32,909 nt of DNA from CAYNSX01 sp964400165. Its GTDB lineage: Bacteria > Armatimonadota > Hebobacteria > CAYNSX01. Every line of letters begins with the position of its first letter. Within the stretch, counting starts at the first letter, position 1. Where the stretch lies: positions 1-32,909 of the forward strand of contig CAYNSX010000030.1 in NCBI GenBank assembly GCA_964400165.1, in the 5' to 3' direction. Position numbers and translations under genes: made by a program. The notes below the pieces were generated by a model. That model saw nothing but the letters and a program-made list of their open reading frames with translations. It was not told the DNA's origin and did not search any database. Positions 31,306 through 32,909 of this stretch are shown piece by piece.

Positions 31306-31755
31306 CTAGTGCAGGTGGACGGTCAAATGGCAGCGTTCACCGACGGCGATGACATCGCCGGCTGCCAGCGGCCGCTCCTCGCCGGCGGCGAGGGCCTGGC
31401 CGTTGAGTTTCGTGCCGTTGGTGCTCCCCAGGTCCACGAGGTGCAGCACACCGTTTCGGATGCGGAGTTCGGCGTGACGGCGGGAGACCGCCGGGTCGGC
31501 AGAGAGATCGACATCGGGTGCCGGGCCGCTGCCCGGGTCCGAGCGGCCGATGAGCAGGCGGGGCTTTTCGAGGGCGACTTCGTGTCGGTCGTCACCGATG
31601 ACGACTTCGAGGACACCGAGGGAGGGCGGCGCCGCCTGGGGCGGCATCACCAGTTCCGCGTCGAGGTCGAGAATGCGCGACGCATCCGGCTCGTCGTCGG
31701 GGTCGGAGCCGAATTCGAGGTCGAAATCAATCGGCTGGCGGTCGTCCGGCGCCAT
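31306..31755 (-). CDS. FHA-domain protein
   Basis: 149 residues. The FHA domain spans ~48-149 and has its conserved residues: G70-R71 (LLIGRSDP), S91-R-R-H94 (VSRRHAEL), and the STNGT motif (LGSTNGTKLNGQAL, N113). These bind phosphothreonine peptides. The N-terminal ~45 residues are acidic and probably disordered (DFDLEFGSDPDDEPDASRILDLDAE), without a clear phosphorylation site. It is the first gene of a three-gene operon (gaps of 6 and 10 bases) with the kinase and VWA genes. It probably reads the kinase's product. The RBS (GGGAGAG, 12 bases upstream of the ATG) is somewhat distant. No PP2C phosphatase gene is in view. Confidence 0.92.
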   Translation of the reverse strand: MAPDDRQPIDFDLEFGSDPDDEPDASRILDLDAELVMPPQAAPPSLGVLEVVIGDDRHEVALEKPRLLIGRSDPGSGPAPDVDLSADPAVSRRHAELRIRNGVLHLVDLGSTNGTKLNGQALAAGEERPLAAGDVIAVGERCHLTVHLH

Positions 31756-31872
31756 CGGCGGTGCGCTCTCCCGCGGCAGTTTCGCTCAACCGGGCGATGT
31801 TTGCAAGGGAGCAGCCGCCGCGGCGCCGAAAGCAGCAGGCAGAGCCGTCACGCGGAAGGGAGCAGGCGCGGC

Positions 31873-32909
31873 ATGGACCTTTTGAAAGAACTGACCGAGA
31901 CCCCCGGCGTCGCCGGGCGCGAGGAGCGCATCCGGGAGGTCGTCATCCGGCATTTGAAGCCGCAGGTGGACTCGTTGAGCGTCGATGCCCTGGGCAATGT
32001 CATCGGAGTGCGCAAAGGCGGCGGCAAGCCGCGCATCATGGTGGCGGCGCACATGGACCAGATTGGGTTTCTCGTCTCGCACATTGACGACCGCGGGTTC
32101 CTCCGCTTCGCCACGGTGGGCGGCTTCGACCCGCGGGTGCTGAACGCGCGCCACTGCACCGTCCACGGCCGCAAGGATGTGCGCGGCGTGATGGCGCTCG
32201 GCGGCAAGCCGACGCATTTGCAAGATGAAGAGGACCGCAAGAAGGCGCCGAAACTCACCGACTATTACATCGATCTCGGTTTGCCGGTGAACAAGGTGAA
32301 GCAATTGGTCGAAGTTGGCGACCCGGTGACCTTCACACAGGAGACGGTGACCTTCGGCGACTGCGTTGCCGGGCAGTGCCTCGATGACCGCGTCGGCGTC
32401 TATGTGCTGCTCGAAGCGGCGAAGCGGGTGAAGAAGCCGAAGGGCGATGTCTACTGGGTGGTGACGGTGCAGGAAGAAGTCGGTTTGCGCGGCGCACTGA
32501 CTTCGGCCTACGGCATCGAGCCCGACATCGGCATCGCGGTGGACATCACCATCGCCGCCGACACGCCGATGAACGACGGCGCGCCGCGGGTGAGCGAACT
32601 GGGCCAGGGCGTGGCGATCAAAGTAATGGATTCGGCCTCCATTTCCGACCCGCGGCTGGTGCAACAGTGCCGGGCGCTGTGCGACAAGCACCGCATCCCC
32701 TACCAATTGGAAATCCTGCCGCGGGGCGGGACGGACGCGGGGGCCGTGCAGCGGGCGCGGGCCGGAGTGCCCGCCATCACGCTCTCCATCCCGACCCGGT
32801 ATGCGCACACCATCATCGAAATGGCGAACCGCAAGGACATCGATGCGACCGTGGCGCTGCTGGCGCGGACGGTGGAAGCGGCGACCAGCGCCTGGGTGAA
32901 GTCGCCCAA
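31873..32909 (+). CDS. M42-family metallo-aminopeptidase (runs off the window)
   Basis: 345 complete codons are visible; the family is usually ~340-370 residues, so little is missing. It starts MDLLKELTETPGVAGREERI, the common opening. The two-metal site can be traced: H60-x-D62 (AAHMDQIGF), D171-D172 (CLDDRVGVY), E201-E202 (VQEEVGLRGA), D in VDIT, and a final His in RYAHT. These are the ligands of M42 enzymes, tetrahedral aminopeptidases that trim peptides in the cytoplasm. An insert at ~110-130 (QDEEDRKKAPKLTDYYIDLG) is the family's usual dimer region. It is divergent from the FHA operon, with 117 bases between the starts and no promoter I can name. Confidence 0.93.
   Translation, partial: MDLLKELTETPGVAGREERIREVVIRHLKPQVDSLSVDALGNVIGVRKGGGKPRIMVAAHMDQIGFLVSHIDDRGFLRFATVGGFDPRVLNARHCTVHGRKDVRGVMALGGKPTHLQDEEDRKKAPKLTDYYIDLGLPVNKVKQLVEVGDPVTFTQETVTFGDCVAGQCLDDRVGVYVLLEAAKRVKKPKGDVYWVVTVQEEVGLRGALTSAYGIEPDIGIAVDITIAADTPMNDGAPRVSELGQGVAIKVMDSASISDPRLVQQCRALCDKHRIPYQLEILPRGGTDAGAVQRARAGVPAITLSIPTRYAHTIIEMANRKDIDATVALLARTVEAATSAWVKSP

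Noticed and set aside
1..32909. tRNA, rRNA, insertion sequences, prophage genes, toxin-antitoxin pairs
   Set aside because: I looked through all gaps and small frames and saw no cloverleaf, rRNA-like stretch, transposase DDE pattern or integrase.

Overview
The window is GC-rich (about 65% by eye) and densely coded on both strands. It comes from a diderm (two-membrane) bacterium: there is a secretin-like protein, a possible outer-membrane barrel, a TolB-propeller amidohydrolase and many large exported proteins. Exported FG-GAP, PQQ and HYR proteins, SLH modules, a FHA/Ser-Thr kinase/VWA cluster and many GC-rich palindromic repeats between genes suggest an environmental lineage of the Acidobacteriota, Planctomycetota or Armatimonadota kind. 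No marker gene here fixes the phylum. I see no rRNA, tRNA, CRISPR array, transposase or phage gene.

Layout. 1-595 (-): N-terminal part of a secretin-like protein with an STN-type domain and a glycine-rich stretch. 895-3306 (-): exported FG-GAP propeller with three C-terminal SLH modules. 3685-7059 (+): exported TolB/PD40 propeller fused to an amidohydrolase. 7271-8440 (+): unknown exported two-repeat protein, followed at 8467-8571 by a second copy of the amidohydrolase 3' end. 8718-9035 (+): small conserved protein behind two operator-like palindromes. 9112-10005 (+): EamA transporter. 10156-12912 (+): ECF sigma factor, zinc-finger anti-sigma factor and exported STN-domain protein, probably one operon behind an ECF-type promoter. 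13163-16465 (+): 14-repeat FG-GAP protein with HYR and FIMAH-like domains. 16570-18747 (-): TPR-redoxin fusion. 19164-20417 (+): homocitrate/isopropylmalate synthase-family enzyme. 20569-22632 (+): PQQ-type propeller with SLH modules. 22672-24073 (+): methyltransferase and a thioredoxin-like protein. 24074-24728: block of palindromic repeats. 24729-26005 (+): DUF4287/SRPBCC-like protein, a broken YdeI-like tail and a GNAT acetyltransferase. 26107-26781 (-): possible outer-membrane protein. 26896-28501 (-): type II restriction-modification system (XhoI/PaeR7I-like endonuclease, TSPPY methyltransferase). 28626-31755 (-): FHA, kinase and VWA operon. 31873-end (+): M42 aminopeptidase.

The most interesting structure is repeated gene 3' ends. 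The restriction-modification pair has lower GC than its neighbours. It lies between the true 3' end of the VWA gene and a second 64-bp copy of that end, still in frame and ending in a stop, that differs in its last codons only at synonymous sites. The amidohydrolase 3' end is duplicated in the same way on the far side of the unknown exported gene. Either cargo entered at gene 3' ends with long target duplication, or paralogous neighbours were deleted down to their tails.

Two further themes stand out. One is an ECF sigma/anti-sigma pair linked to a free STN-domain protein, which resembles FecI-FecR-FecA signalling without a receptor barrel. The other is a set of palindromic and simple repeats that bound genes; in one case a repeat seems to supply the RBS, the start codon and the core of a signal peptide.
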